A stretch of DNA of 64,000 bases from Datnioides undecimradiatus. Lineage: Eukaryota; Chordata; Actinopteri; Lobotiformes; Datnioididae. The notes under the pieces are model-generated. The model had not been told where the DNA came from, ran no database searches, and saw only the letters and a list, made by a program, of their open reading frames with translations. Of this stretch, positions 39,490 to 52,300 are shown piece after piece; positions within the stretch are counted from its first letter, which is position 1; every line of letters starts with the position of its first letter. The stretch lies in NCBI GenBank assembly GCA_008933995.1, contig WARS01000011.1, positions 14,351,516 through 14,415,515 on the forward strand, read 5' to 3'. The position numbers were made by a program, and so were the translations under genes.

Positions 39490-42400
39490 ATGCCGGCCGT
39501 ACATCACAAGCTGCTCCTGGAGGACGCTTTGCAGGACAGTCCTCAGGTAGGCCTGTGTGGGTTATATCACGTTTAAAGACACAGCTGTCAACATTAAACA
39601 GACGTTAGGAGCGCCGAGGTTAGCATACTAGCCCAGACAATATCTCGTTCCCGTTGTAGGCTCTTTCCACTGGTCGATGACAGCTCCCAGTTGACACATT
39701 GTTGTGGCAATGTTAATCCTCATCTGTCTGGGGTGACTGCGCCTCACTGTTAACAATGTTGCACTTCACATAGCTATTCGTAATTAGCACTATTAGTGTG
39801 TGTTTCTGTCGTATTTACAAAGCTACCAAAGCTCGTCACAGAGCTTCTGTCTGTCAGATGCTGTGCTATTCTGTTATACATCCAGTCTCACGAAACTGTG
39901 GGGGGATGTCACGACCATAGCTCAACCAGGGCCCCCTTTCCTGCAGCCTTCTTTGATTTCCCAATGTTATTAAAAGTCGGATTTGGGGGGGCTAGACCTC
40001 ACTCTGAAGCCGAACTGGGCCCTATTTACAGGATGTGGGAGGGGTTTCCATTATCGGACTCCTTTGGAATTAGTCAATAGTCTGCAACAGGGCAGCAGTG
40101 GTAGCTTCCACTTGTGAATAGCATGTGTTATTTGATGCTTTTAGGTATGAAATTCAGTGTGAAAGTTGCTTACCAACTCCTTGGTCGCATGTAAGAATAT
40201 CAGACATGGTGGAGTTAGACACAGGACACTCTTTGTTATCATACACGTCTAATAAAGCCAGTGTTGCTGCTGTCTGTTGCATCACTCTTTCCCCCAAACA
40301 GGGCTGACCTCTTTGATGGTCCTGCTTAAGTGCAATGCTGGAGGGTCATTTCCCTCTTCATGTTTTTCTCCCTACCAAGAAGAAGCGCTGTTGTCTCTCT
40401 GCAGTATAATGTAAACACAACGTTGTCAGTATTCCAGATGATTTCTTTTTGGTGTGAAATGGCTCTCCTGCCTTCTGTGGCGAAAGACAACTGGAGTGAA
40501 CTGTAAACAGACTTTAGCCGATGGGTGTGTTCCTGTTTGGAATATCTGCCCTACCTGGCTGCACCTGTTTACAGGGAGAAAAAAAAAACCCCTACACCCA
40601 GACAGGATTTTCTCAGTTTGCATAGCCACCCTACAGTAAAATCATGTTGCCTTTACTTTCCCTTCAAAGGAGCTCCTTAATATGCCTCTGCATAGTGCAG
40701 CTACCCTCACTACTCCCAGTCAGTGTCTTTCCACTTCCAGTAATGTTCTTATATATCTTATATATCTCTTTTATCAGTTACAGGCTCACAGTAGTATATA
40801 GTAGTATATGTAGTATATAGGTGAAGTGTTCATTATGTTATTGTTCAAAACATGGGACAAGGATCATTTGCCAATTATAACACACCTGGGTCTGCGTGAA
40901 TTGTTCTTTAGTAATAAACACATCAATTTAGTTTATGGTTAAAACAAATGCTTAATGCATTTGGAGCTAGTTAGTCATGCAACTTACATTTGTTTTTATA
41001 TTGGGAAAACTAGTGAAAAAACTACTTTTGATTTGGTCCCCCAGTCACTTACACTCGCAGGTAGAGGGGATCTTTTCATGGGCAATATGCACAAGACAGC
41101 AATCATGACCTTTTGTGTTAATGCTTTGCCCCACAGACTCGCTCCTTGCTCAGCGTGTTTGAGGAAGATGCTGGGATGCTTACGAACTACACAAACCAGC
41201 TGCTACAGTCGTTGCAGCGGGTGTTTGGAGCCCAGGTACTACACAGAACACAAACAGGCACACATGTGTAGACTAGAGGAGTGCTATGTTTATTTGCCTG
41301 ATTGAAAATAGCTTTAGGTTAAACATTTACATTATTCAAATTACAGGAGGTTATCTTTATTGCATTGATTAGAAGATGGTGTTGAAGTCTCAGTTTTTAT
41401 CTAGACAAACAACCAACCAGGATATTATCCACCCATATTTGCAACTTTACACATATTCAAAATGGGCACAGCTGATAGATGAAGCCTGTCTAAACATCTT
41501 TGAAACCCTTTTGGTCAGTTTCACAGCTGAAGTCCTGTTACATTGTGCCTCAAACCCATTCTGCTGTCTGTGCAGTGAGTAGCGTAAAACCCTTCTTCTG
41601 CCGTGACGATGAAGATGGATTTGCTGTTTGCTTTGTTGTCTGTAGAAGATGTAGAGATGCCTCACTGCCCCATGTTCAGATGTTGCCTTCAGAAATAAAT
41701 TCTTCATTTTTACTCCCGAACACATACAAACCTTATGTAACCTGACATCAGACCTTTCCTGAACCAGTTCAGCGGCACAGTTGGCATTTATATGACCCCG
41801 GCACCTTGTGCTTTTTCAGAGAAATCTTCACTTGAACCCTGATTTACCTGCTGTCCATGCACTTTGCTTTAATCCTTTGAAGGCTGATGACAAATGTAGA
41901 AGCTACAGACAAACCAAAGTACTTTTCCATCTGTCTGTCCTCTACAGAGTGAGATGGGATTGGCCACAGAGCAGCTCTCACAGCAGCTTCTGGAATACGA
42001 AAAGAAAGTAAGTGTGGGTGCCATGATTTAAAGTTGCAGTTTCCACCGGGAACAATGCAACTTGTTCCGCTCACTGTTATTGTTTCAGATTGATTTTCTT
42101 ACTGCGGTGTCTATGAACTTTGTTCTTCGGCTGTCCAGCTACCATAGTCCAGATAAGAAGTAGAGAGGAGGTGACAAAAATGGCTGATATGCTTTGTCAG
42201 AGTCACCTTCAGTTTCTGCCATTTATTCAGGGAGCTTATGGAGCAGCAGCTGGTAATGCATCAAGAGTGCCTTCCTTTGCCCGAGGTTTATGCTACAAAC
42301 AGGTTGCCCTACAATTGCACCTGCAGGCACAACACAAGGCTGTTACTAAACATTAGTCAAAAGCAGTGACAGTGAAGCTGCTGCTGATAAAATATTATCA

Positions 42401-43342
42401 CAGATTATAAAATACTAAAGCAATATTAAGTAGTACAAATACGTTGCAATGGAGAGATTTACAGGTCTACATAGCACCTCTATTTTTGTTATACTTCCAT
42501 TATTAGGAATGACAGAATATAAATCTAAAGAAATCAAATTTAACTCATTTTACCATAATTTGTATATACATTCCAATATACAGTTTACAAACCAAACATA
42601 TGCCCTTGACTTTGACTTATCCCCACATGTATTCTTAGCATATCAGTTGCTAAAGTCAACACAACAACAACAACCAGAAAAAGGATTTAAACAAGGCGTA
42701 AAACTCAGCACATGGGGTTTATTAGCATGTTTGGCACTGTCTCCTAAAACTGATGTGCCGGAGAGCCTTCATAGTGCAGACTGGATCTATACAATGCAGT
42801 TTCAGTGACGCTCTCCCTTCTTGTTCTTCTGTCTAGAATTTTGCCCTTGGAAAAGGTGATGAAGAGGTAATCACCACGCTGCAGAACTTCGCCAAAACTG
42901 TAGGGGAGGTGAGGCTTGTGTTTGCTGTTTTGTTGTTTTATGTGTATGTATTTATTTGTGTGTACTTCCAGCAGAAAAGAGGGATGATGAAGTGCTGCAC
43001 AGTCAGGGTTTGGTTCTTTATCATGTTACAAAGGATATTGCTCCGGTGCTCCCCTAAGACGCCGGAGAAAATGACTTCAATGAAAAGACCTGAGCATTAT
43101 CCTCCCAGTAAAACCGGAACTGATGCTAAAAGGGGAATGGCAGCTTAGATATGATGCCTATCGCCCTGGATAGATGGCTCGAAGGAGGTAGTAATGGATG
43201 GATAGGTGGATGATGGAAGGAAGGTTGTGTAGGCTCAGGTATATAGACAAAACAGATGGGCCTTTCACTCTCAGCCATTGGGGGTCCAGAAGCCTGCCTA
43301 GTCAGCACTCAGAAGGATTCAGGACCAACACATCCACACAAA

Positions 43343-43393
<51 letters not shown>

Positions 43394-46300
43394 TGTTTGT
43401 TTGCTTGACCTTTACCTCATAATTTACAGAGCAGAACTCATTTCACAGGGAGAATTGGGCCCACTGCTGCACCTAATCCTGTGAACTTTAGCACTTGCTA
43501 AATCATTCAGATTAAACTGGATGTCAGCTTGTTAGATGTTTGTGTGTAGCTCGCTGATAAGCATGGAGAATTACAGCAGGATTTGCCTGTTTGCACGTTA
43601 CGTGGGCCTGTTTCCGATATCAGAGCAAACAGCAGGTTTTATTATTCTTGTCATGAAACATACTGTTCCACAATATGGGCTTTGTATGGCGCAGCGGAGG
43701 CTTTTGTCTGCAGTTTGCACCCATTTCACCGAAAATGTTAGTTTCCAGATTGCTGCGGGAATAACTGGCAGCAAATGTCGCCGTACACAGTAAAATAAAC
43801 TGAAATCCCTCAAGATGTTTGGCAAGTGAACAGTTTCTGTTTGTGTCCTTATGCAGTGCTTGATATTTTTGTGTAATCTGTTTTTGTGTGGTCCAGCTAA
43901 ACTCGCTCCATTCTGAGCTAGCCAACCAGATGGCTGACAGCATGGTTTTCCCATTGATCCAGTTCCGAGAGAAAGACCTCACAGGTAGGCCCACACACAC
44001 ACATGTATACAATGCATATAATCTATTTTTTTAATATATTTTGGGAGGATTGTACATGTTTGTTACCAAATTGACAGCAGATGGATGGCAGAAAACGAGG
44101 ATCTAGGGAATGACATTCAACAAAGGTCTCCTGCCAGTGGTACATGGTCAGAGTAACCCTGAGGCCACTGTTATGATCATAATTATGATAAAATATTAAT
44201 TCAAAGAGCTTATTTACAGTACAACCATTTTATCAATAAACAGGTAGTTATAGTTATGGTCTTCAAGCAGTAATGCATTTTTTTAAAGAGTGTATCTATC
44301 TATAAATGTTTTAGAGATCAGCACGCTGAAGGAAATATTCGGAATCGCCACTGATGGTAAGCACAAATGCTAACCTATTTCAGAAAACAGTCACAGCTTG
44401 TGGTTACTATCTGATCCTCATCTCTTTCCGTTCCTCTCCTCTCCCGCAGAGCACGAGGCAGCTATGGTCAAATACAGCCGATTGCCCAAGAAGAAGGAGA
44501 ATGAGAAGGTAGGGTGACTGAGAAGTGTCGGCCTGTCTTCTTGGACGTACAAGATGATGTGACTGCCTTTCTTATTAGCATGTGTGTAAGAGTAGGACAA
44601 GTGTTTGCATATGCATTAGTGTGTGTGCAGAGCTTGATAGTGACTTTATGCTTGACACGTGTGTGTGTGTGTGTGTGTGTCTGTAGCATATTTGCATGTT
44701 AACCCTCTTCTGTCTAAACAGCTGAAGTCGGACTTGGTGAAGGAGGTGGCTTACACTAGAAGGAAGCAGCACCAGGCGTCACTGCAGTATTACTGCGCCC
44801 TCAACGCCCTGCAGTATCGCAAGAGAATAGCCATGCTCGAGCCTATGCTAGGCTACACACAGGCACAGGTACTGAGCAGCCGTTGACCTACAGACAAGGC
44901 CAGGCCATCTGATCACATCAGTGTTAAAATTCAGTATTCAAAATAGGGACGAAATTTCCTCTTGGCACCAATTTACTTTACACAGGACAATGTGAAGTGT
45001 GACTATGCAATATATTTCATTAATTATCTGATCTTTCTTTTGCATAAAAGTGTGACTGAAAACTAAATATAATACTAGTTGAATTGCTCATTATTGTCTC
45101 TAATCTCTCAGATCAGCTTCTTCAAGAAAGGTGTTGAGCTGGTGTCAAAGAAGATGGACAGCTTTCTCTCCTCTGTGTCCAACATGACGCAAAAGTAAAG
45201 ACTAACATCTTTAATATTCATTTTCATGTGTGCAGTACATGTGACAAAACACAGCTTGATGAATACGCTCTAAAAACAAAACATGTTTCATTGTGATGTT
45301 GACCAACACTACATATTTTCACCCAGCCACTCAAATATCTGAAAGTCTGTTTCGATGGATTTGCATGTATTAAAAACTTTTTTCCTGTCTAGTATCCAGG
45401 CCCAGCTGGATGCGGAGGCAGAGACCATGCGTGTGTCCCAGAGGGAGCTCCTGTCTGTGGAGGACACTGTCTACATGCCAGATAAAGACACTGAGCCTGT
45501 CAATCGCACGCTTATCCAGAAGGCTGGCTACCTCAACATTAGGAAGTAAGATTAATTACACTCATTATGGCCCTGTCTTAAACCCAAGGACACTTCCTGT
45601 TCATGTAGCGTTCCTTGCTATATGCGATATGTTAAAAGTTGTAAAAGAAAAAAACAAAACAAAACAAAACTAAATTGAGCATCTGAGGAACAAGCAATAA
45701 ATCTGCCCTATTTCACACATGTGACAGTTCAATGTTTGTTGCGAAATTGAGCGTGGTGTATTAATATACAGCAGCTACATTTAGTCCCGTCTGTCCGAAT
45801 GAGCAAACATGGCAGAGAAAAGACTTCTGCTTCTATTGCTGAAGTTGCTCAAAATACGCGTGAACACAGTAAACAATATGTCTGTCACAGCAGACGGTGG
45901 GTCAGGTAGCATGTTGACAGTGTGCGCTGTCAGCTTATTCCAGAGTGGATGTATGAGACGGGAAACTTCCTTAATGGCTTCAGGGGATAGAACTGTAGCG
46001 TAGCCCGCAATGTGATTTAGTGAAATGTCAGAGCTGTCAAACTCTGTCTCTCCCTCATATACATCCAAAGTCTTTGACAAATGTCTGTGACACCAGAGAA
46101 AAGGTTTCCACAGAATGCCATTCTGTTTAATGACACACACTGCCAGCAGCCTCAAACGCTTGTCAAATGGAGCTGAGTCCAGGGAACATTTGTTATTTCG
46201 AATGGTTTCTCAATATCAGGGGTCTGAGTCACCCACGGCAGCGTGAGCCACACACTGAGATATTAATCAAAGGAAATATATTTGGGAATATTTTGTTAAA

Positions 46301-49300
46301 CATAATGTACAGGAGGACGGCTCACAGATGAGCAATTCATATGAGTCATACAGACGCTGCTTTGAGTGAGTCACAGTTAAATTACATTGTTCTTGTTTTT
46401 TTGTTTTTTTATTAGTTATACGCACAGACGCCATAATAGCCAAAACAAAACAGCTGAGCACTGAAAATCCAGTGACATATAAAAAAAAAAAAAAAGACTG
46501 ATTGAGGACAGCTCATGTACTGTCAAAAATAAAAATATAACATGGGAAATGAGTAAATATTAGAACAAGCAATACAATATAAAGAAGTAAAGAACATGTA
46601 GATTGCAAACCGTTACCTTTCTTCAAAACTAACTACATGAGACATTATCAGTTCAACCTTTCATGAAAGATTAAACTGAGGACCTTTGTGGAGTGCATTG
46701 GATAAAATTCATAATGATGGGTTATTACAAATTAATGCCATCACCACTGATAAGTCAGGATAGGATTTTATGTAAGAAAACTGGTAAAAAGAAGAATGAA
46801 TGGTCTGAGATCATCTCGAGTCAGCTGTTGTGCATAACCTTTCTTTTTTAAAAGGTCTTAAAATCATATTTGGACAACATGTGATATATTTTAGGGAACA
46901 CTGTCAAACCTCTTGGTTGGCAGTTCCCATGGCAGCTGTGCCTGCTAATAAACACTACGTCAGCGTAAATGGTGGACGAATGGGGTGTGTCATTATCTGC
47001 TATCACACTAATTCAAGACATTTTGGTTGTCAGCCTGCAGTAATTTAAGCGGACTGAACATTTTGAGGTACCCAACATGCTGTTTGGCAAAGTGGAAGCT
47101 AGCAATTCAGGCTCACTGATGGTGGCCAGCTCAGCTAATCAGGTAAACAGCTCACCGGACTTAAACAAAAAAAGCTGTTTCAGTCATATGAAATAAAATT
47201 TAGTGTGGCCATATGTAAGGAAAATACCATAGGTTTCCTGTCCGAATGAAAACGTCTTTAAGTTTCTTTTAAAATACTTGAAAAACACAACAAGGATGGT
47301 ATAAATGAAGGACAACTGACAGACAACATGAGGCAATTTGTTTTCAGTTCGTGATCTGGCCAGAAACGTAATTATTTGTTTTTCCAATTATAATTAAGTG
47401 TGTGTCTGTTTGTTTGTGTTATAATATCCTTTTCTGAAGTCAAGGACTCAAAAGATACGTCTCGCATATCTTCGTTTTGCGGGGCACATTTGTAAGCCAG
47501 ATGTGAGTCAGGCATTTCCGTCACATCCCGCCTTGAATCCTTGACCTTCTTTACTCGTCGCTCTATAAACTTTCCATTATTCCACTTATGGCAGCAAAAG
47601 CAATTTAATAGCTTTTTCAAAATCTTGTCCTTTTAGTCGTGACCTTTGATTCACTCTTTCTGCCCTTTCTTTCCTGTGCTCCAGTAAAACAGGCCTAGTG
47701 ACTACAGCATGGGACCGACTGTACTTCTTCACCCAGGGAGGGAACCTCATGTGTCAGCCGCGGGGGGCGGTGGCAGGGGGCATGGTGCTGGACCTGGACA
47801 ACAGCTCTGTCATGGCCGTGGAGTGCGAAGACAGACGCTACTGTTTCCAGATAACCTCCCCCTCAGGCAAAACGTGTGTTTTACACATCCTACGATGAGA
47901 ATAATACAAAAAGCTGTGTGACGTGTGTTTCATTTAATTCTCTCCATTGTCATCGATGCCCCCAGCTCCATGATTCTGCAAGCGGAGAGCAAAAGGGAAT
48001 ATGAAGAAGTAAGTGTGAAAGAGTCTGTTCAAACAGTTGTGTTTGATCTCCCTTATTGATTTACATGCTCATCCCAAAGATAACTGCTGGAACAAGTTTC
48101 GGTCATGGAGCAATAGGAGTAGCTGTCGAGATTCATTTGTGTGGTTTTCATATTTGGTTTTGTGCTCGGACACGTTTGACTGGCCTGTCACAGCTGGTAT
48201 CAGTCAAGTGATTTCAGGCGGCCGGTGTCTTCTGAGCCACGGGAAGTCCTAATGCGGATCTCTTGTGTTTCTTTCTCAGTGGATTTGCACTGTGAACAAC
48301 ATCTCCAGACAGATCTACCTGACCGACAATCCGGAGGTAACACACACTCCACTCTCTAAATCATAAATGTTTCACTGATATTTATAGTAATAACATCAAC
48401 CGAGTTATTTGATCAGGCAGTAAAACATATATTTGTTGTTCCGCCACTTTAATTAGAGATGCACTATATGAGGATATTACACTGTGTTTAAGAGCCACAA
48501 GATGCAATGTGTCGCTCCAGCGCTGTCACGTATACCCCTCCTCTCCCGTCCTCGCTCTGAAGCGTCTTACAGCTGTTGTTGCCTTCCCTCTACACACTTT
48601 TCAGTCTCGGAGTCTGGAGGAGGAGGGTTGGCTCTGCGAAGATGCTTCTTTTTGTCTGAAATGACTGTTTCTTTCACTTATTTTCCTCCGGATGATAATC
48701 ATCAGGTTGTGTCACGGCTGACAGGTGCAGTGTCACGTAACTGCAAATTACATACTTGTCATGTCGGGTAGCAAAGTGGCACCGTTTTATGAATTTTAGC
48801 AAATAGCTGTGTGTCCGTGGACACTTTTGAAACTACTGTATATTTTTTAGATCTTTTAATGGTGCTAAAGTGAAGTACAATATAGCGTGTGTGTTTTTGC
48901 TAATGTTTGAAATATTTTAGATATATTTACACACAGTCCTGGCTCTACAATTGACTCACCTGCTGATACAGAGATGCTGCAGTGCCCCTGTTTCTCGTTG
49001 TTAGGCTGTGGCTATCCGACTGAACCAAACCGCCATACAGGCAGTCACCCCGATCACCAGCTTTGAGAAGAGACCAGAAGGCTCACCCAACCCTGACAGG
49101 TCAGGCATGCTGCTTGTGTAAGGGTTTATTCAAAATCTTACAAACTGCATCCTCTACTCAAGTTTCTAATTTAACATTTTACAGTAGTTACAATAGTTTT
49201 GGAAGCTGAGGACTAAGCCGAAGCATCCTTTTGATCTGCTTTTCAAACCGTTCATATTTAATGTCAAATGCTTGTTAATTTCTGTGATTGTACAACGCTT

Positions 49301-52300
49301 TAAACCTGACGTCTTCTTTGCATGTTTTTGTTCTTTGTGTATAATGTGACCGTGGAGCTGACGTGATTTCAGTTTAGCTCAGGAGGGAAGAAGGAACAAA
49401 ATATCAGCCCCTTGATTACTGAGGATGTTTGTGTCACTGAACTGAAAAGAGTACATTTTGTTTCTTTTCCACTAAGTCTCCCTCTCCCTCTATCTGTAGC
49501 ATAGCAACAGTAACTCACACATGGTAACTAGGCACGGTGTATGGGTGTTTATTACCAATATAACGCAGTCACTTAAAATTAAAGTTTCTTCCAATATCCA
49601 GGAACATCACATACAAGATTATTAGTGCATCAGTTGAATAGTATGTGTCTGTGTTGCTGAGTGCATATGTAGTAAGGTAGCTCCTTAGACAGGGTTCAGC
49701 TTACAGCTTCAGTCACCTGGCGAGTTTTCTATCAACTCACGGAGCTAATGTTAGTCAGTTAATGACCAGCCACAGCCGATAAAATAGGCCACCGACTGAT
49801 GTCATTTCAGTAGGCAAATCAACGATCAACATCTCAAAATGAGAAGTGCACTTTTTGTCTGAAACCATGGACCAGTTGTTTAATAAATGCCACAGTTATG
49901 CAGGTTATATGTTACAAATGGCATGTGCTGTGCTGCTTGAAAGGCCTTGATGTACTGTAAAGTGTCTCCAAGTGTAAGTGATAATGATGATGGGGTCAAA
50001 GCAAAGCAAATATGCAAATATGCAAAATTGCCATTACAGAACTATAGGTTTCTATTCCCCATCACATACATTGGAGTTGCATAGTATTGTAGTATTGAGT
50101 ATTGTACTGAGATAAAACTATAATGATGATATGATAACTTTGGGGTTTTGGGGTTTGCTCCTTATGATTCAACTCCACTCCGCCTGTCTCATTCTCTGCA
50201 GAGCGAAGCCAGGAGGTGTCCATACTGCCAGTGGCGGCTCCCAGAAGACGGGGGCTGCTCCAGAACCAGAGGACCTGATCGCCCCTGGGACACCGATTCA
50301 GTTTGACATCATGCTGCCAGCCTCTGAATTTCAGGACCAGAACAGGGCTGGAGGGAGGTGAGTGGACGACTGGGGAAGAAGGAAGTATGTGTGGGCGCAC
50401 GTTTTGTGAGGTACCGGTGGGTGATGACGCTAATTCCCTGAAAGTTAACCTCATTGTGGTTATTATATGATTTTCAGGAAGCTGGATGCTTCATAATGGC
50501 TCAATGCAGGGGTTTAATTGGCTTTTTTGCCGATATGTGTGTGCTTCCTTCCTGACAGACGCACAAATCCATTTGGTGAAACGGATGATGACTGTTCAAC
50601 AGAAAGTGACGGTAACCATTTACCTCTTCTAAATGCAACCTAATGGTCCGCTTTCTCTCTGACCAGTTCGAGCTCAGCCTGCCCTGCTGTGTTTCTTTGC
50701 TTTATTGCCCTTTGTGGTGCTGACGTGTTTCCCGCAGACTCACTCCTGCAGCAAGTATTCGCTGTGCGCTTCCTGGGCTCGATGGCGGTGCGCTGCGGCA
50801 ACAATCAGGAGGTCATCTATGAGGCCATGCGTCAGGTGCTGGCTGCCCGAGCCATACACAACATCTTCAGGACCACTGAGTCCCACCTCATGGTCACCAG
50901 CAGTAGCATTAGGTACGATCTATCACATATTTATGATCTGCCATTTCTAACGCGTCTGACGACTGACAAACATGACATTAAACAGAAAATACAAACAAAT
51001 GCTTAATTTAGTCATGTTTCAAAGACATGGAAAAATGTATTATCTTCACAGTGCTGTTTGTACTTTCTCAGCAATCACGTTGGTCTTTTTGTGTAAAAGT
51101 TGATAATCTAATCTTATGTTGTCTGCCTCAAAACACAAAATCTTACTGCTGCAAGATAGAAAGTAATTAAAGTTGCGGTTATAATCCGGCCTCATAATAA
51201 CATTAACTGTATTAAAACCTTTGTGATTGTCTGGTTTGGACCTTGATCACAGCTGTACAGTCCTGAAATCCTCCCACACTGCGCAGCAAAACAAGAAACA
51301 CATCTTACGGCTCAAACTGTATCTAGTTTTATATCTTTGTGTGAAAGGAATGGTATTGTGAAAGCCCGACCTCTGTAATACTGAGCACTGTGACACTAAG
51401 GCTCATCATTTAAAGGCGACTTGTTGTAAGTCAACCAGCAGTGCTGTACATCGCTGCCTGAAGACGACAAAAAGAGAAAAGACCTTGAACCTTGAATCTG
51501 TAGTATGAACACCGGGGACGAACACCTCTTTCGTATGCCGCTCTGGTAATCCAGCCAGTGATTTGATTTTCACATTTTAAAGACGCGTCACCTTGTGGAG
51601 GCATTCGTATAGCTAAGGGCTCTCAGAACAAGAGACAAGAGCCCCTAAACAGAAAATTCAGAGGCAAGGCTGAAGTATCACTGCGAGTTTATAAAGTGTC
51701 TGTTTTGTCTCCGCGACAGGTTGATTGATCCTCAGACTCAAGTTACGAGAATAAGTGTAAGTTTGACAAAAGATCAGGTCATCATCATCATTCTATTTCG
51801 AACGTTAAGGGCTTCAGTTGTGTTCTCTGTGATTCAACTGCTGCCACAGTCTCTGGTCTTGATTTCCTCTCCGCTCGCCCTCTCAACATTTCTCAGTTCC
51901 AGCTTGGAGAGGTGTGCCAGTTTGCGGCCCACCAAGAGAATGGGAGACTGATGGGATTTGTAGTTGAGGACAGAGACTGGAGTGACGGGGACGAGGAGGG
52001 AGAGCCGTCATATAGCGCCTTCGTCTTTGAGAGCAACACGGAGGGCGAAAAGGTCGATGCACCGACCACTGACATCTTTTTTTATAAACAGAAACAGGTC
52101 AACGGATGAATATTGAGGTTTATCTTTTTGTCTTTATTCACAGATATGTTACACCATAAGCTTGGCGAAGGACATTACAGAAGCCAAGAAGGTACTATCA
52201 TCATCATCATCATCATCAACGCCATCATCGTGGAAACTTAGACTCAAAGAAAAATAAATTAGCGGACAAAGTATAACACAGTTAAATGAATGAGCTTTAT

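Larger units (their letters stand above)
41137..45545 (+). other. appl2: APPL2 BAR-domain exons (exons 2-10)
   Basis: Exons 2-9 and the start of exon 10 encode roughly residues 20-268, the helical BAR dimer that senses curved membrane. Visible family stretches are SLLSVFEEDAG (exon 2), YSRLPKKKENEK (exon 7, a basic patch likely to touch lipid), YYCALNALQYRKRIAMLEPM (exon 8) and ISFFKKG (exon 9). The helices are amphipathic with frequent Gln, Glu and Lys. Exons 5, 6 and 7 (88, 42 and 59 bp) sum to 189 bp and begin and end in phase 0, so they form a 63-codon cassette. Intron 10, after the last exon of this group, is the longest internal intron (45546-47684). Confidence 0.9.
45393..48336 (+). 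other. appl2: APPL2 PH-domain exons (end of exon 10 to exon 13)
   Basis: The PH domain spans about residues 277-375. It starts near LIQKAGYLN in exon 10 and continues with RLYFFTQGGNLMCQPRG and the CEDRRYCFQIT core in exon 11. It closes with ILQAESKREYEE (exon 12) and WICTVNNISRQIYL (exon 13), which holds the invariant C-terminal PH-helix tryptophan as its first residue. In APPL proteins the PH packs against the BAR domain and the pair binds Rab5 and Rab21. The Lys-Thr-Gly-Leu-Val after the exon 10/11 junction and the CQPRGAVAGG segment match APPL2 better than APPL1. Confidence 0.92.
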
